Source: Arcicella aquatica | Lineage (GTDB): Bacteria; Bacteroidota; Bacteroidia; Cytophagales; Spirosomataceae | Assembly (NCBI RefSeq): GCF_034928825.1 | Contig: NZ_JAYFUL010000001.1 | Location: 186,001 to 250,000 of the forward strand | Direction of reading: 5' to 3' | Length of the DNA: 64,000 nt | Shown here: positions 53,129 to 60,924 of the stretch, piece after piece | How positions within the stretch are numbered: the stretch's first letter is position 1 | Layout: each line of letters begins with the position of its first letter | Notes under the pieces: generated by a model | What the model was told of the DNA's origin: nothing | The model's input: the letters and a program-made list of their open reading frames with translations, nothing else | Database searches by the model: none | Position numbers and translations under genes: made by a program

Positions 53129-53167
53129 ATTGCCCTGCAAAATTGATTTTGTAGGGCAATTTTATTT
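53129..53167 (+). terminator. Terminator after the second barrel gene
   Basis: ATTGCCCTGCAAAAT pairs with ATTTTGTAGGGCAAT (one mismatch), followed by TTTTATTT. It lies 24 bp after the stop codon. Confidence 0.85.
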
Positions 53168-53249
53168 ACTGACGGCATGACTTGGAGGCATAACCATCAG
53201 TATGCTATGCTAAAACTAAATCCATAAAATCGACATCCTCTTATTCCTA

Positions 53250-53281
53250 TTTGAAATATCGTACGCTTGTACTTACATTTG
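53250..53281 (+). promoter_or_regulatory. dnaX: Promoter of dnaX, overlapping the start region
   Basis: TTTG (53250-53253) and TACATTTG (53274-53281) are 20 nt apart, a good Bacteroidetes promoter. The -7 box ends only 3 nt before the ATG at 53285, so the mRNA should start at or next to the start codon. Confidence 0.72.
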
Positions 53282-53284
53282 TAT

Positions 53285-55006
53285 ATGGAAAACTTTGTCG
53301 TTTCAGCCCGAAAATATCGCCCGCAATTATTTGATTCCGTCGTTGGTCAGTCGCACATTACCACTACGCTCAAAAATGCTATCCGTACCAACCACTTAGC
53401 GCAAGCTTTCTTGTTTTGTGGTCCTCGTGGAGTAGGAAAAACTACTTGTGCCAGAATTTTAGCTAAAACTATTAACTGCCAGAACCTTAGCGAAGAAGCA
53501 GAAGCTTGTGGCGAATGTGAATCATGCCGTTCATTTCAGAATAATGCCTCTTTTAATATTCATGAACTAGATGCTGCCTCAAACAATTCTGTTGATGACA
53601 TCCGTAGCTTGATTGATCAAGTGCGTTATCCTCCGCAATCTGGTAAATACAAGATTTATATCATCGATGAGGTGCACATGCTTTCAACGAGTGCATTCAA
53701 TGCCTTCTTGAAAACATTAGAAGAACCACCTTCGTATGCCATTTTTATTTTAGCTACTACCGAAAAGCATAAAATATTACCGACGATTCTTTCACGTTGT
53801 CAGATATTTGATTTTAATAGAATTCAAATTCATGATATGACACAGCATTTATCTAAAATTGCTGTGCAAGAAGGCATAGAAGCTGATAATGATGCCTTGG
53901 AATTAATTGCCCAAAAGGCAGATGGTGGCTTGAGAGATGCCCTTTCGATGTTTGATTTGAATGTTACTTTTTCAAAAGATAACATTTTGAGGTATTCGGA
54001 AGTACTGGATAATTTACACATTCTGGATTATGATTACTATTTCAGAATGACAGAGGCTTTACTGAATAGTAATATCTCAGAGTCATTCTTACTTTTTGAT
54101 GAAATTTTGAAAAAAGGATTTGATGGTCATCAGTTTACTGTAGGTTTACTAGAGCATTTCCGTAATCTATTAGTTTGCAAAGACCCTATTACAGTCAGAT
54201 TATTACAAGTATCCGAATCAGTACAAGCCAAGTATTTGGCACAATCGGCTAAAGCTCCTTATTCGTTTTTAGCTTCTGCATTGAGCATCGGTTCTGCTTG
54301 TGACTTAAACTATAAAGCGGCTAAAAATCAAAAGCTACATGTTGAGATTTGCTTATTGAAACTAGCCAATATTTCAAAAGTATTGAACTTAGCCACCTTA
54401 CCAGCTACGGAGGGCGAAGGCCTGGGAAAGGATTTAGGGAGTAAGGAAAACGAAACGAAGGCAAATGAAGTTGTTGCAAGTACCACTGTACAAACTTCTA
54501 ACCCAATAAGTGTTCCCCAAACCCAAACTATCGCTCCGCCAATTGGTAAATTAAGAAGTACAGCTACGCTCGGTAAGCCTATTAATGTGGCTCAGGAACC
54601 TGTCAATACGATAGCACAGCCTGCTACTATTCAGCAAAATAAGGCTTTTACATTTGAAGAATTACAAACAGCATGGAATGCTTTGGTTAAGCATTTAGAA
54701 GAAAAAGAACGTTTTAGCGAATTCGTAATTTTGAACAGGCCTTTTACACTAAAAGGTACGACTATTCACATAGAAGTAGATAATGATATTCAGGTAGATT
54801 TATTAACGACTACTTTACGGACAGAAATTCTTAATCATCTAAGAAAGGTTCTTTATAATACGACGATTCATCTGGAAGTAGTAGTGGCTGAGGTAGAAAA
54901 TAAAACGTTGATTTATACCCAAGCAGATAAGTTTAGGTTTTTGGCAGAGAAAAATCCTGCCCTCAATGAATTAAGAAATACATTAGGATTGGATTATGAT
55001 TATTAA
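53285..55006 (+). CDS. dnaX: DNA polymerase III gamma/tau subunit
   Basis: A 573-residue clamp-loader ATPase. The Walker A motif CGPRGVGKTTCAR is at about 45-57, a zinc module is formed by four Cys within CQNLSEEAEACGECESC, and Walker B is IIDEVHMLS. Sensor 1 lies in LATTEKHKILPTILSRCQ. The domain III/linker follows, then a low-complexity linker (about 370-460) and a C-terminal tau-like part that would contact the polymerase. I start at MENFVVSARKYRPQ; the longer TTG-started frame overlaps the promoter. Confidence 0.95.
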   Translation: MENFVVSARKYRPQLFDSVVGQSHITTTLKNAIRTNHLAQAFLFCGPRGVGKTTCARILAKTINCQNLSEEAEACGECESCRSFQNNASFNIHELDAASNNSVDDIRSLIDQVRYPPQSGKYKIYIIDEVHMLSTSAFNAFLKTLEEPPSYAIFILATTEKHKILPTILSRCQIFDFNRIQIHDMTQHLSKIAVQEGIEADNDALELIAQKADGGLRDALSMFDLNVTFSKDNILRYSEVLDNLHILDYDYYFRMTEALLNSNISESFLLFDEILKKGFDGHQFTVGLLEHFRNLLVCKDPITVRLLQVSESVQAKYLAQSAKAPYSFLASALSIGSACDLNYKAAKNQKLHVEICLLKLANISKVLNLATLPATEGEGLGKDLGSKENETKANEVVASTTVQTSNPISVPQTQTIAPPIGKLRSTATLGKPINVAQEPVNTIAQPATIQQNKAFTFEELQTAWNALVKHLEEKERFSEFVILNRPFTLKGTTIHIEVDNDIQVDLLTTTLRTEILNHLRKVLYNTTIHLEVVVAEVENKTLIYTQADKFRFLAEKNPALNELRNTLGLDYDY

Positions 55007-55066
55007 TACATTGCTTTAAGCATCAAGCAATAAGCTTTAGGTTATGCTTGAATTTCGAAGAAAAGT

Positions 55067-56155
55067 ATGAAACGCAGAAAGTTCATTCATAAAATTTTTA
55101 CCCTCGCTACGATGTCAAAATCTGGCGGGGGTATTCTTTTTACACAAGTTGAAAAAAAACAAGTCATGAAAACTCGTACAAATAATCCTGATTTAAAAAC
55201 CATCTTGGACACGTGGGAAGGAACTCCAATCGACGATGAAGGTCGATATATGAACCATGAATTTCCTTTTCTTCCTACATTTGGGAGCGTCTTTAAATGG
55301 ATGACCACTAAGAATCCACAGAAACAATTCAAAAAAGAAGATACTTGGCGGTTACCCGTCATAAAAGATGATGCTTTTTTGAAGGACACACAAGATATGA
55401 TTGTCTGGCTTGGTCATGCTTCGTTTTTTATTCGATTGAATGGCAAGCAAATCTTGATTGACCCAGTACTTGGTAAAATACCTGCTACAAAACGCCATTC
55501 TGAATTACCAATTTCCCCAGAAAAACTAACCAAGATTGACTATATTTTAGTTTCTCATGCACATTACGACCATTGTGATAAAAGCAGTTTGAAATTATTA
55601 CAAAGCCAAAATCCTAAAGCAATTGTTTTGACGGGTCTAAGAATGACTTCTTTACTCAGCAAGTGGATTCCTAATAACGAAATCCAAGAGGCTGGCTGGT
55701 ATCAGCAATATCAAACCTATGATGATTTAGCCTTTTATTTCTTACCTTCCAGACATTGGTCAAATCGTTCTTTAGGCGATGCCAACAAAAGACTTTGGGG
55801 AGCATTTGTGATAAAAAGTGGTAATAAAACTATTTACTTTGGTGGAGACTCAGGCTATGGAAGTCATTTTAAAGAAGTAGCTACCTTATTTCCTAACATT
55901 GATGTAGCCATGATTGGTGCGGGTGCTTATTCGCCACGTTGGTTTATGTCTCCCAACCATCAAGACCCTGAGCATGCTGTTCAAGCGTTTAACGAAACAC
56001 AAGCCAAAGTAATGGTTCCATTTCATTATGGTACTTTCGACCAAGCTGATGAGCCCCTATCAGAACCAGAAAAGATTTTAACACAATTGGAAAGCGAAGG
56101 ACAAATTAATCAAACACTAAAAATTTTAAAAGTTGGTGAAGTCCTTCCTGTATAA
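55067..56155 (+). CDS. MBL-fold hydrolase, UlaG/NAPE-PLD-like (second)
   Basis: A 362-residue MBL-fold protein with zinc motif SHAHYDHCD (H164, H166, D168, H169), preceded by LGHASFFIRLNGKQILIDPV and followed by GGDSGYGSHF and PFHYGTFDQADEPL. These are the same motif blocks as in the gene at 19210-20304. The N-terminus KRRKFIHKIFTLATM is weakly Tat-like. The substrate is unknown. It lies 60 bp after dnaX on the same strand. Confidence 0.82.
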   Translation: MKRRKFIHKIFTLATMSKSGGGILFTQVEKKQVMKTRTNNPDLKTILDTWEGTPIDDEGRYMNHEFPFLPTFGSVFKWMTTKNPQKQFKKEDTWRLPVIKDDAFLKDTQDMIVWLGHASFFIRLNGKQILIDPVLGKIPATKRHSELPISPEKLTKIDYILVSHAHYDHCDKSSLKLLQSQNPKAIVLTGLRMTSLLSKWIPNNEIQEAGWYQQYQTYDDLAFYFLPSRHWSNRSLGDANKRLWGAFVIKSGNKTIYFGGDSGYGSHFKEVATLFPNIDVAMIGAGAYSPRWFMSPNHQDPEHAVQAFNETQAKVMVPFHYGTFDQADEPLSEPEKILTQLESEGQINQTLKILKVGEVLPV

Positions 56156-56197
56156 AAGAGCTTCTTTTTTACATTTGCAGAAAAAAATTTAACAAAA

Positions 56198-56215
56198 ACT
56201 AAGAAAATAGTTTGT
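56198..56215. promoter_or_regulatory. Operator-like inverted repeat 1 (BlaI circuit)
   Basis: AAACTAAGAAAATAGTTT has 6-bp complementary arms (AAACTA / TAGTTT) around a 6-nt centre. Its centre is exactly 20 bp, two helical turns, from that of the second site (56218-56235). Both sites are 18 nt long. Confidence 0.6.
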
Positions 56216-56243
56216 AAACTAAAAAATTAGTTTTATATTTATA
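56213..56243 (+). promoter_or_regulatory. Promoter of blaI with operator in the spacer
   Basis: TTTG (56213-56216) and TATATTTA (56236-56243; one mismatch from TAnnTTTG) are separated by exactly 19 nt. The inverted repeat AAACTAAAAAATTAGTTT at 56218-56235 fills this spacer. The arms are 7 bp with a 4-nt centre. A repressor on it would block RNA polymerase directly. The 17-mer AACTAAAAAATTAGTTT recurs at 59119-59135 upstream of tonB. Confidence 0.72.
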
Positions 56244-56289
56244 TCAAGAATTCAAAGAGGTATCTATCATAAATAAATTCATAGAAAAA

Positions 56290-56673
56290 ATGCAATCAGT
56301 AGAAAGAGAATTAACCAAAGCTGAAGAACAAATTATGCAAGTACTTTGGCAGATAGAAAAAGGTTTTGTTAAAGACGTTTTGGATGAGTTGCCAGAACCT
56401 AAGCCAGCTTATAACACAGTATCAACCATTATCAGAATTTTACAAGAAAAAGGGTTTGTTAGTCATAACTCTTATGGAAAATCACACGAGTATTTTCCAA
56501 TTATTAGCAAAGAAAGTTATAGCTCGTTTGCCACTGAAAAATTAGTAGAAGGCTATTTTGAAAATTCGTTTTCTAGTTTGTTTTCATTCTTTTCTAAAAA
56601 AGGGAAAATTGATGTAAAAGATGCAGATGAAATTCTGAGTATGATTAATAAAATGAAAGAAGAAGGGCAGTAA
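56290..56673 (+). CDS. BlaI/MecI-family transcriptional repressor
   Basis: A 127-residue winged-helix repressor of the BlaI/MecI/CopY family. The N-terminal winged helix is LTKAEEQIMQVLWQIEKGFVKDVLDEL ... PAYNTVSTIIRILQEKGFVSHNSYGKSHEYFPII, with NTVSTIIRIL the recognition-helix pattern. The C-terminal part (about 75-127) is the dimerisation region cut by the partner protease in the Bla system. Its upstream region holds two palindromic operator-like sites, and the M56 protease gene lies in the same cluster. It most likely represses its own operon and tonB. Confidence 0.9.
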   Translation: MQSVERELTKAEEQIMQVLWQIEKGFVKDVLDELPEPKPAYNTVSTIIRILQEKGFVSHNSYGKSHEYFPIISKESYSSFATEKLVEGYFENSFSSLFSFFSKKGKIDVKDADEILSMINKMKEEGQ

Positions 56674-56851
56674 AATGCTTTAAGTAAGTGTCATTAAGTA
56701 AGTTCCAAAATACACCTGTTAAATATTAAACGTACCAAGTTCTACATTCATTAGTTGATAAGTGTGATAAAACAAAAACACGATAATTCTACACCTTATA
56801 ATTTTAACTTTTGAAAATTAACGTTCTATCAATCAAAACACAATTAATACA

Positions 56852-57349
56852 ATGGCTGAAATATCTGCATCCGAAAACAATGGTTCAAAAAAGAGGAGTC
56901 ATAAATTATCAACCAAGATTGATATGACACCTATGGTAGATTTAGGCTTTCTACTCATCACTTTTTTTATGTTAACCACTACCCTCGCTAAGCCTGTAGT
57001 TATGCAATTGAATATGCCTGAAAAAGATGGTCCTAAGAAATCGGATGTTCGTTGTTCAGAATCTTTGACAGTTGTACTAGATGACCAAAATAAGATTTTT
57101 TATTATCAAGGCCTAGCTTGTGACCCAAAAGTTAGAAGTACTGATTTTTCTGACCGAGGAATCAGACAAGTACTCTTTGACTATAAACGCAAGATTGGAG
57201 ACAATTTTACGGTAGTGATAAAGTCTACTAATAAAGCAAAATATCGAAACATGATTGATTTATTAGATGAAATGAAAATCACTAATAATAGACGATATGC
57301 CATCGTTAATATTACATCTGAAGACGAAAAACTATTGAGTATTAAATAA
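56852..57349 (+). CDS. ExbD/TolR-family protein
   Basis: A 165-residue inner-membrane protein of the ExbD/TolR family. A cytoplasmic N-terminus (KIDMTPMVDLGFLLITFFMLTTTLA) leads into one membrane helix at about 29-48 that contains the family's membrane Asp (D31). The periplasmic domain follows. ExbD uses proton flow with ExbB to energise TonB. No exbB gene lies in the cluster, so either a distant ExbB is used or the protein is a single-component variant. It lies 178 bp after blaI. Confidence 0.87.
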   Translation: MAEISASENNGSKKRSHKLSTKIDMTPMVDLGFLLITFFMLTTTLAKPVVMQLNMPEKDGPKKSDVRCSESLTVVLDDQNKIFYYQGLACDPKVRSTDFSDRGIRQVLFDYKRKIGDNFTVVIKSTNKAKYRNMIDLLDEMKITNNRRYAIVNITSEDEKLLSIK

Positions 57350-57401
57350 TTGCAACAATCTCTTTAATCATTAAGCTATCCGAAAACCAAAATGTACCGC
57401 T

Positions 57402-59069
57402 ATGAATTGGCTAAGCTATCTCCTTCAAGTAAATCTGTATTTAATACTTTTTTACGGTTTCTATCGATTATTATTAAAAACAGAGACATTTTTCAACCTC
57501 AATCGAGGCTACTTGGTGGCATCAGCTGCATTGGCCTTTTTTATACCGTTGATGCAGTCGGAATGGGTAAGAAGCTGGTTCGTTACCGAGCAAGTATCAC
57601 AAACCTTTAGTACGTTTTATTCACCAGAGGTTTTTTACATTCCTACTCAAAAGATGCCAAAGGGTAGCTTAACAGTGGGTGATATGCTTGCGTTCTCCTA
57701 CATCATAGGTATTATTTTGGGCATTTGTCGCTTCGCAGGCAACTTGGCATACTTAGGAAAAATGATGAAAAGAAAGATTGATGGGGATAAAAATCAAAGA
57801 GCCTTCTCTTTTTTCAATGTAGTATTTGTTAGTAGAGAGTTGAAAAATCGCTCTACTATTATGAAACATGAGTTTGTTCATATCCGACAATTACACTCTG
57901 CCGATATTATGTTGTTTGAGCTCATCGCTATTTTCAACTGGTTCAACCCTATTGTGTATCTCTACAAAAGTTCCATAAAACAAATACATGAATTTATAGC
58001 CGACGAAGTGGCTAGTCGCCATGAAGCATCCAAAGCAGATTATGCTATGCTACTTTTTCAAGAACAATTTGGTGTTCAAGCGATTCCTTTAACTAATAAT
58101 TTTTTCAATAATTCACTTCTAAAACTACGCATTGATATGTTACAAAAACAACGTTCTACTAGTACAGCATTATTGAAATATGGTTTGACGGCACCCTTAT
58201 TTATGGCAATGATAGTAGTTTCATCAGCAACTTTGGCTAGTAAATCTATTGCTAATATTGAGGATAGTATTTCGGAAGTGAGTAAGCAGGGTATCGAAAA
58301 GATTAACATTGCCTCCCAACCTTCAAAGTCTGCTAAACAAGTATTGGCAGAGTCTGGGATTGACGTATCTGATGCTTTAATCATTAGTCCAACCTTGGCA
58401 AAGGAGCTTAGAGAAGCTAAAGGACTTGTTAAAAAGGATACACCTGAAGTATTTATTGCTGCTGAGAATATAGTTGTTGAGAAAAATCCGGAGTTCCCGG
58501 GTGGTATGGAAGCTTTTGCACAGTATCTTCACGCCAATTTGAAATACCCAGAAGCTGCTCAAAAGGCTAATGTATCAGGAAAGGTATATGTACAATTTAT
58601 CGTTAATCAAGATGGAAGTACTTCAGACCACGAAATACTAAAAGGAGTTGGATATGGCTTGGATGAAGAAGCCATCAGGGTTTTAAAAAGTGTGCCTAAG
58701 TGGGAAGCAGGTGAGCATCAGGGACGCAAAGTAAATAGCCGTTTTACTGTACCTATCAACTTTGTGTTGAATAATAATAAAAAGAATGATAATCCAGGAA
58801 TTTATATAAATAAAGATAATGGGCAAAAAATAATTGAAGGTAAGATAAGTGAGATAACAGTCACTTTAGACAATGTACAAGGAGGATTGAAAAATAAGCC
58901 CCAACCCCTTTATATTTTAGATGGCACAGAAATTCCATCATTTAAATTAGAGAAAATAGACCCAAATACCATTGAAAAAATTGATGTTTATAAAGATGAA
59001 AAAGCCATTGTAAGATATGGCGAAAAAGCTAAAAATGGGGTAATTGTGATAACCTCTAAGAAAAAGTAA
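57402..59069 (+). CDS. M56 (BlaR1-like) peptidase fused to TonB and plug-like domains
   Basis: A 555-residue sensor-type membrane protein. Membrane segments lie at about 5-24, 37-51, 93-116 and 255-278. The zinc protease motif is HEFVH (H156, E157, H160), with the third ligand in HEFIADE (E197). After the last membrane segment comes a periplasmic linker, then a TonB C-terminal domain (about 365-450: GSTSDHEILKGVGYGLDEEA) and a terminal plug-like domain (about 495-555: PLYILDGTEIP ... IEKIDVYKDEKA ... GVIVIT). In BlaR1 systems the protease senses a periplasmic signal and cleaves BlaI. Here the sensor part is replaced by TonB-linked modules, suggesting sensing of outer-membrane or TonB-receptor state. 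Confidence 0.82.
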   Translation: MNWLSYLLQVNLYLILFYGFYRLLLKTETFFNLNRGYLVASAALAFFIPLMQSEWVRSWFVTEQVSQTFSTFYSPEVFYIPTQKMPKGSLTVGDMLAFSYIIGIILGICRFAGNLAYLGKMMKRKIDGDKNQRAFSFFNVVFVSRELKNRSTIMKHEFVHIRQLHSADIMLFELIAIFNWFNPIVYLYKSSIKQIHEFIADEVASRHEASKADYAMLLFQEQFGVQAIPLTNNFFNNSLLKLRIDMLQKQRSTSTALLKYGLTAPLFMAMIVVSSATLASKSIANIEDSISEVSKQGIEKINIASQPSKSAKQVLAESGIDVSDALIISPTLAKELREAKGLVKKDTPEVFIAAENIVVEKNPEFPGGMEAFAQYLHANLKYPEAAQKANVSGKVYVQFIVNQDGSTSDHEILKGVGYGLDEEAIRVLKSVPKWEAGEHQGRKVNSRFTVPINFVLNNNKKNDNPGIYINKDNGQKIIEGKISEITVTLDNVQGGLKNKPQPLYILDGTEIPSFKLEKIDPNTIEKIDVYKDEKAIVRYGEKAKNGVIVITSKKK

Positions 59070-59077
59070 ATAAGTCG

Positions 59078-59106
59078 AAAACCTCAATACTACATTGAGG
59101 TTTTTT
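59078..59106 (+). terminator. Terminator after the M56-TonB gene
   Basis: AACCTCAAT pairs with ATTGAGGTT, followed by TTTTTT. It lies 8 bp after the stop codon, so the tonB gene downstream needs its own promoter. Confidence 0.82.
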
Positions 59107-59117
59107 AAAAATCAAAT

Positions 59118-59135
59118 CAACTAAAAAATTAGTTT
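59118..59135. promoter_or_regulatory. Operator-like inverted repeat 3 (upstream of tonB)
   Basis: The 17-mer AACTAAAAAATTAGTTT at 59119-59135 is identical to the core of the site in the blaI promoter. It lies 12 bp after a terminator and 22 bp before the tonB ATG. A promoter at this place is not clearly recognisable. Confidence 0.7.
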
Positions 59136-59156
59136 AACATCCAAACACAAACAATC

Positions 59157-59996
59157 ATGGAAAATCAAACAGTATTACACGAAGAAGACGAAACATTGGA
59201 AGACATTGTTTTCCAAAACCGTAACAAAGCTTATGGTGCTTATCTTTTACGCACTGGATACCATAAATCTATCAAAATTGCACTGGGAATTGGTGTCAGC
59301 TTATTTTGCTTGGCTGTAGCGGCTCCTATGATTTTAGCCAATATCAAACCTAAAGAGAAAACAGAACTAACGATAGTGTTAGAAGATTATATAATTCCAG
59401 ATCCTCCCAAAGATGTGCCAATAGAACCTAAATTGACTCCACCCCCACCACAAGAGGAGGTTAAAGTACCTAAAACAATTGCCTTTAACGAACCTGAAAT
59501 TGTAGAAGACGATAAAGCAACAGAACTCCCTCCTGATCAAGAAACACTTAATAATACAGATGCTAAGATTGGTTCAGTAACGCAAGATGGAGATACAGGT
59601 GAAATACCCGTAGATGACCCTGACAAATTTAAAACTGGAGAAGGTACTGCCCCTGTAGAAATAAAAGCTGAAGTAGAACAAGAATTTTTATCTGTCGAAG
59701 TAATGCCTGAATATGCAGGTGGGAACGCTGCCTTGGCAAAATTTCTTCAGAAAAATCTACGCTATCCTCGAAATGCCTCAGATGCTGGTATTGGTGGTAA
59801 AGTATATGTACAGTTTGTGGTTGGTAAAGATGGAAACATTTCAAACATTGATATTCTGAAAGGCTTAGGGTTTGGATGTGATGAAGAAGCCCAAAGAGTA
59901 ATAAAGCTTATGCCACGCTGGAAACCGGGAAAACAATCGGGTAGAAATGTTACTGTAAAGTTTACGCTACCAATTGTTTTTCAGCTTGACCAATAA
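59157..59996 (+). CDS. TonB-family energy transducer
   Basis: A 279-residue protein with the family's N-terminal LEDIVFQNRNKAYGAYLLR, which occurs in Bacteroidetes TonB proteins. One membrane helix lies at about 41-61. A Pro/Glu-rich periplasmic spacer follows (78-180, with TPPPPQEEVKVPK). The C-terminal TonB domain lies at about 182-278 (GGKVYVQFVVGKDGNISNIDILKGLGFGCDEEAQRVI). That domain is about half identical to the one inside the M56 fusion. It energises outer-membrane receptors with ExbB/ExbD. The operator-like 17-mer in front places it under the BlaI-type repressor. Confidence 0.88.
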   Translation: MENQTVLHEEDETLEDIVFQNRNKAYGAYLLRTGYHKSIKIALGIGVSLFCLAVAAPMILANIKPKEKTELTIVLEDYIIPDPPKDVPIEPKLTPPPPQEEVKVPKTIAFNEPEIVEDDKATELPPDQETLNNTDAKIGSVTQDGDTGEIPVDDPDKFKTGEGTAPVEIKAEVEQEFLSVEVMPEYAGGNAALAKFLQKNLRYPRNASDAGIGGKVYVQFVVGKDGNISNIDILKGLGFGCDEEAQRVIKLMPRWKPGKQSGRNVTVKFTLPIVFQLDQ

Positions 59997-60411
59997 AGTA
60001 AGTGCTAATACTTAGGAGATATAAGAAAATAAAATTTGTTTTAGTAAAAAGTATTGTTAAAATATAATTATTTCAACTTTATTATATTTTAATCATTTGG
60101 TAGTTAGGATATTATAAAATATTTTTTTGAATATTTGTGTTAACTTTGGTGATAATAATAAGACTGTTTTAACTTTATAAGAATATAAATTCTATGATTG
60201 TTCTCTACTTTACTTTTTGTCTTGATACAAAAAGTAACAAAATCAAGAATTTATAATCGCAGTGGCGAACCACCTCGCTTCGCTCAAACAGTATAAATTC
60301 ATTACTGGACACCGAAAAAGTATAAAGATTTAACAGGTAGCTTCAACCAAAAATATTAACCTGAATTATTTTATAAAATAAAAATATTAATCTTAAAACC
60401 CAATTACGATT
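59997..60411. other. 415-bp gap: possible promoter and a hairpin
   Basis: It holds a TAACTTTG element (60141-60148) that could be the -7 box of the CBM48 gene, without a clear -33 partner. It also holds a 10-bp hairpin TACTTTTTGT / ACAAAAAGTA (60211-60236), followed by a GC-richer stretch with GCGAACCACCTCGCTTCGCTC (60260-60290). The latter pieces look like degenerate intergenic repeats common in this phylum, by memory only. No gene is visible. Confidence 0.4.
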
Positions 60412-60714
60412 ATGGCTTTAACGAAACAGTATTCAAAAAGTAAACCAGTTTGTAAAGTAACTTTTGCTCTTCCAGCAGAAACTGTAAATGGTGCAAAACA
60501 AGTAAGTGTATTAGGTGATTTTAACGAATGGAATCCTACAGCTTTGAAAAAACAAAAAGATGGTACATTTAAAGCATCTGTTGAATTAGAAGTAGGCAAA
60601 GAATTTGCCTTCCGTTATTTAGTTGATAACGACCTTTGGTTGAATGATGCAGAAGCAGATAAATTTGTTCCAAATGGTGTTTCTTACGACGAAAACTCGG
60701 TAGTAGTACTTTAA
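60412..60714 (+). CDS. Stand-alone CBM48/isoamylase N-terminal-like domain protein
   Basis: A 100-residue protein consisting of one early-set (Ig-like) carbohydrate-binding domain of the CBM48/AMPK-beta type. The pattern KVTFALPAETVNGAKQVSVLGDFNEWNPTALKKQKDGTFKASVELEVGKEFAFRYLVDNDLWLND is complete, including the Trp in NEWNP and the Leu-Trp-Leu-Asn segment that contact glucan in the family. No catalytic domain is attached. It may bind glycogen or alpha-glucan and act as a regulator or targeting subunit. It is followed by a 14-bp hairpin. Confidence 0.87.
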   Translation: MALTKQYSKSKPVCKVTFALPAETVNGAKQVSVLGDFNEWNPTALKKQKDGTFKASVELEVGKEFAFRYLVDNDLWLNDAEADKFVPNGVSYDENSVVVL

Positions 60715-60782
60715 GTAGGAGTTGTAAATTGTGAGTGATGAATTGTGAATCGTTTATTTAATACAGACTACTTAATTAAAAG

Positions 60783-60827
60783 ACGGTAGAAAATTAGAGT
60801 ATTTTGCTCAACTTAATTTTCTACCGT
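60783..60827. terminator. 14-bp perfect hairpin after the CBM48 gene
   Basis: The arms ACGGTAGAAAATTA and TAATTTTCTACCGT are fully complementary around a 17-nt loop that can itself pair weakly. It lies 69 bp after the CBM48 stop and between convergent genes. No T run, so it may stabilise rather than terminate. Confidence 0.65.
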
Positions 60828-60924
60828 ATTGTAAGCATACAACACTTTTGTACTGAACTTGGGGTAATTTAGGTTATTGCTAGTCTTAATCCTTAGTTTT
60901 TGATTTCTCCTCGGATGCTTCTAT

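Noticed and set aside
56290..59069. The BlaI/M56 pair as a beta-lactam resistance system
   Set aside because: No beta-lactamase or PBP2a-like gene is present, and the M56 protein lacks a penicillin-binding domain.
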